Part shown: in pieces, positions 1 through 6,455 of the stretch | How the letters are laid out: each line of letters opens with the position of its first letter | Numbering within the stretch: position 1 is the first letter of the stretch | Program-made: the position numbers and the translations under genes | Origin: Chitinophagaceae bacterium | GTDB lineage: Bacteria > Bacteroidota > Bacteroidia > Chitinophagales > Chitinophagaceae | DNA: 6,620 nucleotides | Direction of reading: 5' to 3' | Assembly (NCBI GenBank): GCA_025963615.1 | Contig: JAOQAL010000445.1 | Coordinates: 1 to 6,620 of the forward strand | The notes under the pieces: model-generated | Databases searched by the model: none | What the model saw: the letters and a program-made list of their open reading frames with translations, nothing else | Told to the model about the DNA's origin: nothing

Positions 1-1267
1 GGTGAAAAGTAAATACGGCATGCAGCGGACTGTGTTGCATGAGCACCCCATGGAGGTCAACAATACATTTTGAATTTTTTTCAATGCTGGCAACTTCATT
101 CGTCACATTTTTTATCGTCCCATTCAACTTCTGAAAAGTCAACCTGCCTTCCTGGCCCGACTTCCTGTTTTTTTCAGTGTAGGATACCTGTCCATCGGAC
201 ACACGCATTTGCTTTATATTAATCGTAAAGGGCAGTTTTTCCAGTTGCTGGTGTGGATAGTTGCCCAACTTACTTCTTGTGTCGGTTGGCGCTGTCCGGT
301 CTTTGTACACATTGATTTGCGGACTGGTTAAATCAACGGTATCGACAGACAATATATTACGGTTGATCCATTGTGGCAATTGAAAATTTACCAATCTTAT
401 TTTAGGAAACTCAAGGTTGAAGCGATCTTTATCATAACCCACTTTGCTATAAAAAGCTTTCTGTCCCGCCAGCGGATGAAACCTGAAGTTTTCGAATTCC
501 ACATTTTTCGCCGCAGAGGAATACCATAGTTTTTTTGCTTCTATCGCATACAAGCCATCCCCTGTCTGCAATTTTATATCATTGAACTGTATGGAGACAT
601 TTTTTGAAAATAAGATGCGGTCCTTTTCCATGCTGGAAGCACTATCCACTTTGGTATTATCTATAATGGTGGAGCAGTGTTCGAATTTCCACTTAAAAGC
701 CCGGGCACTGTCGGCATTAGTATAACTTATACTAACGTCATCCAGTATAATTTTACTGATATTTATCGATTGAATATCGGGCTGTATCAATTTCCAGAAG
801 GGGTCGTTGCTACTATTTATCTTTTTATCTGATTTGCGGAAATGGCGAGAAAAAGTAATGTCCGCATTTTTAGAAATAATACTTTCAATATTGATTTTCT
901 TGCGGTAAAGAAGCGGCAACAATCCAATACCGCCGATCGATCCATTTACTAAATTGATTTCAAAAGTAAGGGCGGGCAGGTTGGCAAGTTTTTCTCTTTG
1001 TGCATAATGTGCACTGTCTACCTGGATATGCAGGTTTTTCAATACTACAGAACTTTTCCAGTAATTGACAGTTATCTTTTCTAACTTAAAATTATAAAGA
1101 CTGTCGGAGCCGGCCACGATCAGCTTATCCAGCCGTTTATAGATGATGGGTTCCAGGTAGCGGTCTATAAAAACCTGGACGGCAACAGCAAGCAGCAATA
1201 AGAAGATGATACTACCGATAATAATTTTCCGCGTCCTCCGTTTGACTGGCAAAAGTGATTTATGCAT
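1..1267 (-). CDS. AsmA/TamB-like membrane-anchored protein (3' end outside window)
   Basis: The frame is open for 422 codons from ATG 1267 to the left edge, so the C-terminus is missing. An in-frame TAA lies a few codons upstream, which makes 1267 the first possible ATG. The protein starts with a short basic segment (KRRTRK), then one hydrophobic helix at about residues 14-33 (IIIGSIIFLLLLAVAVQVFI), giving an N-in anchor with a large extracytoplasmic part. What follows is a long run of alternating beta-strand pattern with repeated 'L.NL.I..DS' and 'I.I..I....V.I.Y' phrases, typical of the AsmA/DUF748/TamB group, whose members form long lipid-conducting beta-grooves between membranes. The family call rests on this architecture only. 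It lies 68 bp after the response regulator on the same strand with no recognisable promoter between, so it is probably the third gene of that operon. A 6-bp stem (GTGAAA/TTTCAC, 1300-1320) in the gap has no T-tract and is not a convincing terminator. Confidence 0.85.
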   Translation of the reverse strand, partial: MHKSLLPVKRRTRKIIIGSIIFLLLLAVAVQVFIDRYLEPIIYKRLDKLIVAGSDSLYNFKLEKITVNYWKSSVVLKNLHIQVDSAHYAQREKLANLPALTFEINLVNGSIGGIGLLPLLYRKKINIESIISKNADITFSRHFRKSDKKINSSNDPFWKLIQPDIQSINISKIILDDVSISYTNADSARAFKWKFEHCSTIIDNTKVDSASSMEKDRILFSKNVSIQFNDIKLQTGDGLYAIEAKKLWYSSAAKNVEFENFRFHPLAGQKAFYSKVGYDKDRFNLEFPKIRLVNFQLPQWINRNILSVDTVDLTSPQINVYKDRTAPTDTRSKLGNYPHQQLEKLPFTINIKQMRVSDGQVSYTEKNRKSGQEGRLTFQKLNGTIKNVTNEVASIEKNSKCIVDLHGVLMQHSPLHAVFTFH

Positions 1268-1335
1268 TCGGTATTGTTATAAAAAATGCATGCCAGGGCG
1301 TGAAATACAGGGTTTTTCACTGGAACCCCGGCTGC

Positions 1336-2022
1336 TTAAATTACAAAGCGATAGCCAATCCCTTTAATAGTAATGATTTCGAGCGAAGGATCCTCCTTCA
1401 AATAACTGCGCAGCTTAGTCACATATACATCCAGGTTGCGGCTGTTAAAGAAGGAGTCATTTCCCCATAAGAGGTTCAAAATGTCTTTCCGGTCAATAAC
1501 TTTATCCCGGTTCCCGTATAATAGTTTCAAAAGTTCGCTTTCACGGAAAGAAAGCTTACGGTTTTCCTTGCCATCGGTTAGTAATTGCCGGTTGAGATGA
1601 AAAGTGAATTTACCGATCAAAACACTGTCGGTTTCCATGGGTTCCGGAGAATCCCTTTTTGCATGCAGCGCGTTCTGGATCCGCACGATCAATTCTTCCA
1701 TGCTGAAGGGTTTGCGGATATAATCATTGCCGCCAGATGAAAAACCTTTTAGAACATCTTCTGTCTGGGTTTTGGCAGTAAGAAAAATTATGGGCACAGT
1801 TTCGTCGATATTCCTTATTTCACCGGCAATGGTAAAGCCATCTTTATTGGGGAGCATCACATCCAATACACAAATATCGGGTCCGGTCTTTTTAAATAAG
1901 GCCGTGGCTTTAGCGCCGTCACTTTCCATGAATACCTCAAAGCCGCGGGTTTCAAGACTTTCTTTCACAATCTTACCCAGGAACAATTCATCTTCCACAT
2001 ACAACAGTTTTATTTTACTCAT
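1336..2022 (-). CDS. OmpR/PhoB-family response regulator
   Basis: This 228-residue protein has the standard two-domain OmpR layout and length. The N-terminal receiver (about 1-120) shows the acidic pocket E10-D11, the phosphoacceptor D54 in 'VLDVMLPNKDGF', the switch T82 in 'IIFLTAK' and K104 in 'IRKPFS', so phosphorylation should work. The C-terminal winged helix (about 134-228) includes 'LSFRESELLKLL', a recognition-helix region around 'SRNLDVYVTKLRSYL' and the terminal wing 'IITIKGIGYRFVI'. The start codon lies inside the end of the kinase gene: ATGAGTAA serves as start of this gene and stop of the kinase, which implies translational coupling. It should be the DNA-binding output of that kinase. 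The TTAACCT repeats upstream of the kinase are the best candidate target in the window (inference). The exact subfamily cannot be assigned. Confidence 0.97.
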   Translation of the reverse strand: MSKIKLLYVEDELFLGKIVKESLETRGFEVFMESDGAKATALFKKTGPDICVLDVMLPNKDGFTIAGEIRNIDETVPIIFLTAKTQTEDVLKGFSSGGNDYIRKPFSMEELIVRIQNALHAKRDSPEPMETDSVLIGKFTFHLNRQLLTDGKENRKLSFRESELLKLLYGNRDKVIDRKDILNLLWGNDSFFNSRNLDVYVTKLRSYLKEDPSLEIITIKGIGYRFVI

Positions 2023-3568
2023 GCTGTTTATCTTTTAGTGTAGCCAGCAGGTTTTTTACGGACTTTTTATAAATCCTGCGTTTATCATCAAAATAAATTA
2101 CATCGGCTTCCTTCCGGGGAATCCTGATTGTAAATACAGTGCCCTTGCCTGGCTCACTATCTGCAACGATATAGCCCATGTGGCGGTGCACAATTTCTGA
2201 AACATAACTTAACCCCAGCCCATACCCTTTAATATTATGCTGGTCGCCCATCGGTACCCGGAAAAACTTCTCAAATATTTTTGACTGGTATTCTTTTGCA
2301 ATGCCAATACCATTATCGCTTACCCGCAGTTCAATGATATCACGCGGCAATTCTTTTATCTGTACTTCAATAACAGGATGTTCGCTGCTATACTTTAAGG
2401 CATTATCAAGCAGGTTGTAAAGTACGCTGATCATGTGAAGCCGGTCCGCTTCGATTATAAAGTGACTGCCTTCTGTTTTTATACTTACTGCCGCCTGGTG
2501 TTTTTCAAACTGAAGTCTCATGATTTTTAATACTTCATTCACCAGGTCCCGTAAGTCAAAGCTTTCTTTTTTTAATTCTACCTCCCTGTTTTCAAACATG
2601 GAGAGCTTTAATACCTTGTCCACGAGCAAGCCCAGACGTTGGAGCTCGGAAGCGGAAATATCCAGGTACTCCCTGGTTTTTTCGGGGCTTTCCGCGGCGC
2701 CAAAACTTCTTAAGGCTTCAATGGCTACACCTACCGTGGCGATCGGTGTTTTTAATTCGTGGGTAATATTGCTTATGAACTCATTTTTCATCACGGATAA
2801 CCGTTGTTGCTTGAGCAAGCTGCGGTAAAGCAGGATAAATGAAAGAATTGTCACGCCAATTAAAAACACAGAAAAAAGAATGGGTCCCAAAATTTTACGA
2901 AGGAGGAATGGAAACGTATTACCCAACTGCAACTGGTAAGTTACGGGCTTTGCAAAACCAAGGGTTACTTCATTATAGAATGGCAGGTCTTTACGGGTTG
3001 AGCTGTCGATCCGGACAATTGAAAACGGAATGATCGTTTTATCTTCTTTTATTTTTTCGCTGAACTTTGCCCTGATTTCTTTTACGGTCAGCGTATCATG
3101 CAGGGAATCTACCCCTGATAAAAGTTGCATGAACTTATCCCGGGGATCATTGGGACCGGACGGCCTTTTGGCTGAATCGGCATTATACCATTCGGTGTTG
3201 TGATTTAAAGAAACAACTATTTTTCTCTTGTTTGTAGTATCTCTTTCCTTATCGCTCAGCACGTTTATCATTTCTATATTATCGATATCCGGGCGGTTAT
3301 CTATTCTGTCCATCCGGGTGTCATTCACGAAAACCCTTACGGTGGATGTGTTGGTTCCGGAATCACGGTACCGTACGCCCAGTTTCAATTTAGAGGCCTG
3401 CAATTCAAAAACGGATTCGCGGAGCGCCATATTCGTCTTGATGGCCAGCGACTTTTTTTCACGGGTATAATTATCAAACAACCAGTAGCCCTGAAAACCG
3501 GCTACAATCAACAGGGTAACCAGGATCTGGAACAATAACCGCTCTGAATGTAATGTAGTACGCTTCAT
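2015..3568 (-). CDS. Membrane sensor histidine kinase, no HAMP domain
   Basis: This 517-residue kinase has TM1 at about 11-31, an extracytoplasmic sensor of about 190 residues and TM2 at about 226-248. The transmitter follows. The H-box has H270 in 'FISNITHELKTPIATVGV'; next come the N-box 'LYNLLDNALKYS' (N385, N389), the G1 box 'DNGIGIA' (D418), the F-box 'IFEKFFR', the G2 box 'GYGLGLS' (448-454) and the G3-like 'GKGT' (474-477). All catalytic motifs are intact. Only about 20 residues separate TM2 from H270, too few for a HAMP domain, so the signal must pass directly from TM2 into the dimerisation helices. The sensor resembles no domain I recognise; it is rich in Asp, Asn, Arg and Lys. A basic tail of about 32 residues follows the ATPase domain. 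The gene heads the minus-strand operon and overlaps the regulator by 8 bp. The start at 3568 places the signal-anchor helix directly after a short polar N-terminus. Confidence 0.97.
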   Translation of the reverse strand: MKRTTLHSERLLFQILVTLLIVAGFQGYWLFDNYTREKKSLAIKTNMALRESVFELQASKLKLGVRYRDSGTNTSTVRVFVNDTRMDRIDNRPDIDNIEMINVLSDKERDTTNKRKIVVSLNHNTEWYNADSAKRPSGPNDPRDKFMQLLSGVDSLHDTLTVKEIRAKFSEKIKEDKTIIPFSIVRIDSSTRKDLPFYNEVTLGFAKPVTYQLQLGNTFPFLLRKILGPILFSVFLIGVTILSFILLYRSLLKQQRLSVMKNEFISNITHELKTPIATVGVAIEALRSFGAAESPEKTREYLDISASELQRLGLLVDKVLKLSMFENREVELKKESFDLRDLVNEVLKIMRLQFEKHQAAVSIKTEGSHFIIEADRLHMISVLYNLLDNALKYSSEHPVIEVQIKELPRDIIELRVSDNGIGIAKEYQSKIFEKFFRVPMGDQHNIKGYGLGLSYVSEIVHRHMGYIVADSEPGKGTVFTIRIPRKEADVIYFDDKRRIYKKSVKNLLATLKDKQHE

Positions 3569-3611
3569 TTTTAAACTACCGTTTTCTCATGACATGATAT
3601 CTACTGCTCAA

Positions 3612-3619
3612 CAAAAGTA
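3612..3619 (-). promoter_or_regulatory. Putative -7 box for the kinase operon
   Basis: On the minus strand this reads TACTTTTG, an exact match to the Bacteroidota -7 consensus TAnnTTTG. It would start transcription near 3605-3608 and give a leader of about 40 nt before ATG 3568. No TTG is present at the usual -33 distance (17-23 bp further upstream), so the promoter may depend on an activator. A short dyad (TCATG-A-CATGA, 3587-3597) lies in the leader. Confidence 0.5.
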
Positions 3620-3647
3620 AGTATTCGCTATAGTAATGAAGAGGCAG

Positions 3648-3685
3648 TTAACCTTTATTAACCTTAATGAAAGGTGCATTAACCT
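3648..3685. promoter_or_regulatory. Three TTAACCT direct repeats, candidate OmpR-type operator
   Basis: The heptamer TTAACCT occurs exactly at 3648-3654, 3658-3664 and 3679-3685. Starts are 10 and 21 bp apart, so all three face the same side of the helix. OmpR/PhoB-family regulators typically bind direct repeats about 10-11 bp apart. The slot where a fourth copy would fit (about 3668-3675) instead reads GAAAGGT. The cluster sits between two divergent -7 boxes, ending 20 bp upstream of the GLPGLI box and beginning 28 bp upstream of the kinase box. Neither promoter shows a -33 TTG. Binding by the adjacent response regulator is an inference from position and spacing. Confidence 0.6.
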
Positions 3686-3705
3686 CTTCGGTGGGGCTGA
3701 TGGTT

Positions 3706-3713
3706 TAGTTTTG
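3706..3713 (+). promoter_or_regulatory. Putative -7 box for the GLPGLI gene
   Basis: TAGTTTTG matches TAnnTTTG exactly. It lies 38 bp before the preferred ATG at 3752 and predicts a start point near 3718-3720. No -33 TTG is found at a fitting distance. The third TTAACCT repeat ends 20 bp upstream, where an activator would replace the -33 contact. Confidence 0.5.
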
Positions 3714-3719
3714 AACCTG

Positions 3720-3734
3720 CCTGGATGATCCAGG
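3720..3734. promoter_or_regulatory. 15-bp perfect dyad at the predicted transcription start
   Basis: CCTGGAT-G-ATCCAGG is a perfect inverted repeat with 7-nt arms around one base. It covers the predicted +1 region of the GLPGLI transcript and contains an upstream in-frame ATG (3725). It could be an operator for a dimeric repressor, or a 5-bp stem with a 5-nt loop in the leader RNA. No candidate binding protein other than the response regulator is visible, and that family normally uses direct repeats. Confidence 0.35.
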
Positions 3735-3751
3735 AAATTAAAATCATTATT

Positions 3752-4549
3752 ATGAAAAGGATACTGCTTATACTATTTGTTTCCGCTACTTACTGCTGCG
3801 GCTTTTCACAGCAGAAAGAGGGAAAAGTTGTCTATGAAAGAATTTCACAGATGCAGATAAGGATCAATGATAACGACCAGATGGAACAAAACCTGCCGCG
3901 GACGAGAACGGATAAGTTTGAACTTTTGTTTGGGAACAACCAATCCTTATGGCATATTTCTGACGAAGAGACTCCGCCGGAAGAAGGTCCTGGCGGCGGT
4001 GTGCAGATCAGAATGGTCGGGGGCGGCACGGACGATATAAGTTTTTATGATTTTACAAAAGGAACGAGCACGGAACAACGTGAGATGTTTGACAAAAAAT
4101 TTATTATTTCAGACAGTCTCAAAAAATTGAACTGGAAACTTAGCGGGGAAACAAAAACTATTTTAAATCATGTATGTCAGAAAGCAACATCCCAACGCAT
4201 TGGCGTGCGCACGATGATGAATATGGATAATGGTAAGATGGAGCGAAAAGAAGTCGCCGATACCAGCGTCATTGCTGCATGGTTTGCCCCGGATATACCG
4301 ATGGCTACCGGACCCGCTGAATTCCAAAACCAATTACCCGGCCTGATACTGGAGGTTGATTTAAACAATGGAAGGCAAACCTACAGGGCAACAGAAATAT
4401 CAGCCAAAGCCGATCTAACCGCTATTAAGGAACCAAGGGGCGGTAAAAAAGTATCGCGTGATGAATTCAAAAAGGAGACACAAAAGATGATGGAAGAGAT
4501 GGAGAGAAATAACCAGGGCGGCAACCGGGTGATACGATTTAATAATTGA
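3752..4549 (+). CDS. Secreted GLPGLI family protein
   Basis: I take the start at 3752 rather than the in-frame ATG at 3725. From 3752 the protein begins with a classical signal peptide (MKRILLILFVSATYCCGFS, probable cut before Q20), while the upstream ATG would add nine residues in front of it and lies in a palindrome close to the predicted transcription start. The product has 265 residues. The family signature is clear near 177-199: 'WFAPDIPMATGP' followed by 'QLPGLILEVD', preceded by the usual 'ILNHVCQKAT' strand with its conserved Cys (about 142). The core motif has Gln where the family name has Gly. A Gly-rich segment (about 79-92) and a highly charged Met/Glu-rich C-terminus (about 240-257) are extra to the fold. 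GLPGLI proteins are Bacteroidota envelope proteins of unknown function. Divergence from the kinase across shared repeats suggests control by the two-component system. No TonB receptor neighbour is present here. Confidence 0.92.
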   Translation: MKRILLILFVSATYCCGFSQQKEGKVVYERISQMQIRINDNDQMEQNLPRTRTDKFELLFGNNQSLWHISDEETPPEEGPGGGVQIRMVGGGTDDISFYDFTKGTSTEQREMFDKKFIISDSLKKLNWKLSGETKTILNHVCQKATSQRIGVRTMMNMDNGKMERKEVADTSVIAAWFAPDIPMATGPAEFQNQLPGLILEVDLNNGRQTYRATEISAKADLTAIKEPRGGKKVSRDEFKKETQKMMEEMERNNQGGNRVIRFNN

Positions 4550-4572
4550 ACAATTAACGGTTATCCGCTAAC

Positions 4573-4599
4573 GTTTGTTTAGGTGGTATAAACACAAAC
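4573..4599. terminator. Weak inverted repeat after the GLPGLI gene
   Basis: GTTTGTTTA and TAAACACAAAC form an AT-rich inverted repeat with a 2-nt bulge and a short loop, 24 bp after the stop codon. No T-tract follows, so termination is doubtful; it might be a processing site or nothing. Confidence 0.2.
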
Positions 4600-4613
4600 T
4601 TAACAGGCAAAGC

Positions 4614-4644
4614 TTGGTATATTGCGGTTTCGTGGTTAATTTTG
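4614..4644 (+). promoter_or_regulatory. Bacteroidota-type promoter for the 4796 gene
   Basis: TTG (4614-4616) and TAATTTTG (4637-4644) match the -33 and -7 elements with a 20-bp gap, inside the usual range. This is the most complete promoter in the window. It predicts a start near 4650 and an unusually long leader of about 145 nt before ATG 4796; I see no convincing riboswitch-like stem in that leader. Confidence 0.55.
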
Positions 4645-4795
4645 TTCCACTATTTTAAATCAGGAGTAGTTATAAATTAATAGCTACAAAAAGAAAATCC
4701 TCTTAACGCATCTGCACTTGCCTCCTGGTTGCTTCCATTCATAACATTGCTGCCCGTTGCTGAACAAGATTATTTTAACAATAAATATTTATGTT

Positions 4796-5209
4796 ATGAA
4801 AAAGAATGCATTTAAAATTACCGTAAGAAGGGTTGCAAGCTCGTTCTTGGTTTCAACCGTTCTATTTTTAAGCACCGCTTCCGCTCAAGGCCCTGTTGTG
4901 GCAGCATTTCGTGAAAGCCCCGTAGAGGTTAAATGTGTCGGTTCGGATAATGATAGCTATGTTTTTAATGTGGCGTATGACAATGATAACGGCGATAAAT
5001 TTTCGCTACGCATCCTGGATTCGGCAGGGAATCTTTTATTTGCCGGAACCTATAACGACAGAAAATTTAATAAAAAGTTCAAGCTTGAAAAAGAGGGAAA
5101 CGACAAATTGAATTTTGTTATCAAAAATCTTAGTGATAATACGATTCAGGCTTTCGAAATAACAACCACTACCAGGATAGTTGAAGATGTTGTTGTGAAA
5201 AAAGTGTAA
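4796..5209 (+). CDS. Small secreted beta-rich protein, unknown function
   Basis: The start at 4796 (ATGAAAAAG) gives 137 residues with a good signal peptide: basic MKKNAFKITVRR, hydrophobic SSFLVSTVLFLS, then TASA|Q as the likely signal peptidase I site after residue 30. An in-frame TTG at 4757 would only add a poor extension before the signal. The mature part is about 107 residues with alternating strands ('SYVFNVAYDND', 'KFSLRILDSAGNLLFAGTY', 'KLNFVIKNL', 'AFEITTTTR') and ends in the basic 'VVVKKV'. This suggests a single Ig-like or other beta-sandwich domain. It has one Cys (in 'EVKCVG'), so no internal disulfide. I do not recognise a named family. It has its own promoter and appears monocistronic, with a hairpin 49 bp after the stop. 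The product is probably periplasmic or exported. Confidence 0.88.
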   Translation: MKKNAFKITVRRVASSFLVSTVLFLSTASAQGPVVAAFRESPVEVKCVGSDNDSYVFNVAYDNDNGDKFSLRILDSAGNLLFAGTYNDRKFNKKFKLEKEGNDKLNFVIKNLSDNTIQAFEITTTTRIVEDVVVKKV

Positions 5210-5257
5210 TGAGGGGAGCTGCCGTAAAGTATCAAAGCGGATTTCAGGAAATGCAAA

Positions 5258-5281
5258 AAGCCGCTCAATTTAAAGCGGCTT
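5258..5281. terminator. Hairpin terminator between convergent genes
   Basis: AAGCCGCT (5258-5265) and AGCGGCTT (5274-5281) form a perfect 8-bp stem with an 8-nt loop. On the minus strand the stem runs directly into a TTTTT tract, giving a textbook intrinsic terminator 34 bp beyond the stop of the small ORF at 5315. On the plus strand the following bases (GATATAATA) are a weaker T-tract, so it probably serves the 4796 gene too but less strongly. Confidence 0.7.
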
Positions 5282-5314
5282 GATATAATAAATGGTTAGT
5301 AAGTAAAAGGCTTG

Positions 5315-5485
5315 TTAATGCGGAGTCTTCTTATTGTGATTATAGCCATGCGCTGCGGGCGATGAACCGGAAATGACGACCGACAGAACCGACTTTAATA
5401 AACGGAAAACATTAAAAGAGGGTCTGTAGTAATTCTGATAGATTTTAGCTTCTTCGTGTGTGTGAGAAATGTTCCTGTTTTTCAT
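5315..5485 (-). CDS. Small 56-residue hypothetical protein
   Basis: I prefer the internal ATG at 5485 over the longer frame from 5581. The extra 32 residues of the long form are basic and low-complexity, and they cover the AT-rich stretch upstream. The short form has no signal peptide. It starts 'MKNRNISHTHEEAKIYQNYY', has an amphipathic or hydrophobic middle ('FNVFRLLKSVLSVVISG') and ends in a His/Asn/Lys-rich tail ('HGYNHNKKTPH'). Support for a real gene comes from varied, protein-like composition, a minus-strand terminator with a T-tract just downstream, and a near-consensus -7 box (TACTTTTA, 7 of 8, 5528-5535) about 43 bp upstream of the ATG, though without a -33 partner. I do not recognise it. 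The middle helix might sit on or in the membrane. The moderate confidence reflects its length. Confidence 0.55.
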   Translation of the reverse strand: MKNRNISHTHEEAKIYQNYYRPSFNVFRLLKSVLSVVISGSSPAAHGYNHNKKTPH

Positions 5486-5595
5486 ATTGGGTTTGTTTGA
5501 ATTAATAGGATAACGAAATTTTCTGTTTAAAAGTATATAAGAAAAGCGATTTTTTCTAATCTTTACGCCCTTTATTACCAATGTAACCCTAGTTT

Positions 5596-6186
5596 ATGAG
5601 AAAACAAAAGCATTTTTTGATATTTTTTGTATTTTTTTTATCTTTTTTTATTCCGTCTGCCCAGTTAAAGCTACCGATCAACAGCGGGTTTCAAAGCGAT
5701 GTAGAAACTATCATTAAGGACTATCCCAACAGCTTTCAGCATTATATCGGTGAAGAACTGGTAGCAAATCCGCAGTCGACGGATTATTTATCCATGCTAC
5801 AAGTGAATGGCTCTGAAGAATGTCATATCACAAAATATCCTGCCAAAGGAAGAAGCAGGTATAGTTTCCAGGCCGTCATGCTGACTACTGATGATTTTGA
5901 AACCGCCAAAAGCAGCTTTCATAATTTTTACAAACAGCTCAACAACCTTTCCGTTCATATTGGAAGTGGCTGGTCATTTCAACTGCAGGGTGCTTACGAG
6001 ACGCCTTCAGAGGAAAAGAAATTTACCAGCAGCATTTTCTCGGCAGACCCTGCCGGTGGTGAAGGCATTAAGCAACTGCGGGTGGAATTGCTGATGGAGT
6101 ATGTTTTAATGGAATGGAAAATAAAAGTGCTGGTATATGAAAAGGAAAGAGAAGACGATGAGCCGGGCGAAATAAAAACGAATTAG
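5596..6186 (+). CDS. Secreted conserved-type hypothetical protein
   Basis: This 196-residue protein starts at ATG 5596 with a strong Phe-rich signal peptide (MRKQKHFLIFFVFFLSFFIPSA, probable cut before Q23). The mature part reads as an alpha/beta domain: 'DVETIIKDYPNSFQHYIGEE', then 'DYLSMLQVNGSEECHITKY', 'SFQAVMLTTDDFETAKSSF', 'FYKQLNNLSVHI' and a strand pair near the end ('LRVELLMEYVLMEWKIKVLVYEK'). The tail is acidic (REREDDEPGE type). It has a single Cys in the mature part. I do not recognise a named family and assign no function. The first 60 nt contain T-runs of 6, 6, 8 and 7. No exact TAnnTTTG box is visible in the AT-rich gap before it, so its promoter is unclear. It is transcribed away from the small ORF at 5485. 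Confidence 0.88.
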   Translation: MRKQKHFLIFFVFFLSFFIPSAQLKLPINSGFQSDVETIIKDYPNSFQHYIGEELVANPQSTDYLSMLQVNGSEECHITKYPAKGRSRYSFQAVMLTTDDFETAKSSFHNFYKQLNNLSVHIGSGWSFQLQGAYETPSEEKKFTSSIFSADPAGGEGIKQLRVELLMEYVLMEWKIKVLVYEKEREDDEPGEIKTN

Positions 6187-6289
6187 AGATTGTAAGGGAA
6201 GACGTTGCTTTCTGAAAACAAGATATTTATATTTATTTGCTGTCTTAAAGAACACGGAAATTGAAATCATAGCGATTCTTCAAATCCAG

Positions 6290-6345
6290 TTGCCCCACCT
6301 TTTAAGGCGGGGTTCAATGAAAAACAAAAGCTCCCGGCTTTAGCC
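6290..6345 (+). repeat. REP-like element, copy 1, forward
   Basis: This element of about 56 nt starts TTGCCCC and ends GGCTTTAGCC. It contains the hairpin CCCCACCTT-TT-AAGGCGGGG (6293-6312), which has one A/C mismatch, and the self-complementary end GGCTTTAGCC (6336-6345). Confidence 0.7.
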
Positions 6346-6400
6346 AAATCAAGTTATCAGCCTTTACTATTTCGAAAGCTTTTCATTTGAGAAGAAATTA

Positions 6401-6455
6401 GGCTAAAGCCAATACAGCTTACTATATTCAATCCCTGCCTTAAATGGCAGGGCAA
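6401..6455 (-). repeat. REP-like element, inverted partner
   Basis: Read on the minus strand, this 55-nt element starts TTGCCCT and ends GGCTTTAGCC, mirroring the unit at 6290-6345 across a 55-nt spacer. Nineteen of the first 23 positions match, and AAGCT plus the last 10 bases also match. Its hairpin is CCCTGCC/GGCAGGG (6433-6439 with 6446-6452), a perfect 7-bp stem. Confidence 0.7.

Noticed and set aside
1727..2038. Plus-strand open frame opposite the response regulator
   Set aside because: It is an antisense shadow of a clearly functional receiver domain.
2520..3033. Plus-strand open frames at 2520-2828 and 2839-3033
   Set aside because: They lie antisense inside the histidine kinase, whose motifs are all intact, and their translations show no domain-like pattern.
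3725..3751. Nine-residue N-terminal extension of the GLPGLI protein from the upstream ATG
   Set aside because: It would place MIQEIKIII ahead of a complete signal peptide, and the ATG lies in a palindrome next to the predicted transcription start.
4554..4573. TTAACG/CTAACG pair after the GLPGLI gene as a further regulator site
   Set aside because: The sequence differs from TTAACCT and the copies are 14 bp apart, off the helical phasing seen at 3648-3685.
4757..4795. TTG-initiated extension of the small secreted protein
   Set aside because: The ATG at 4796 begins a canonical basic-hydrophobic-ASA signal peptide; the extension has no supporting feature.
5891..6094. Second plus-strand frame inside the 5596 gene
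   Set aside because: It overlaps a complete secreted-protein gene in another frame and has no start context or protein-like features.
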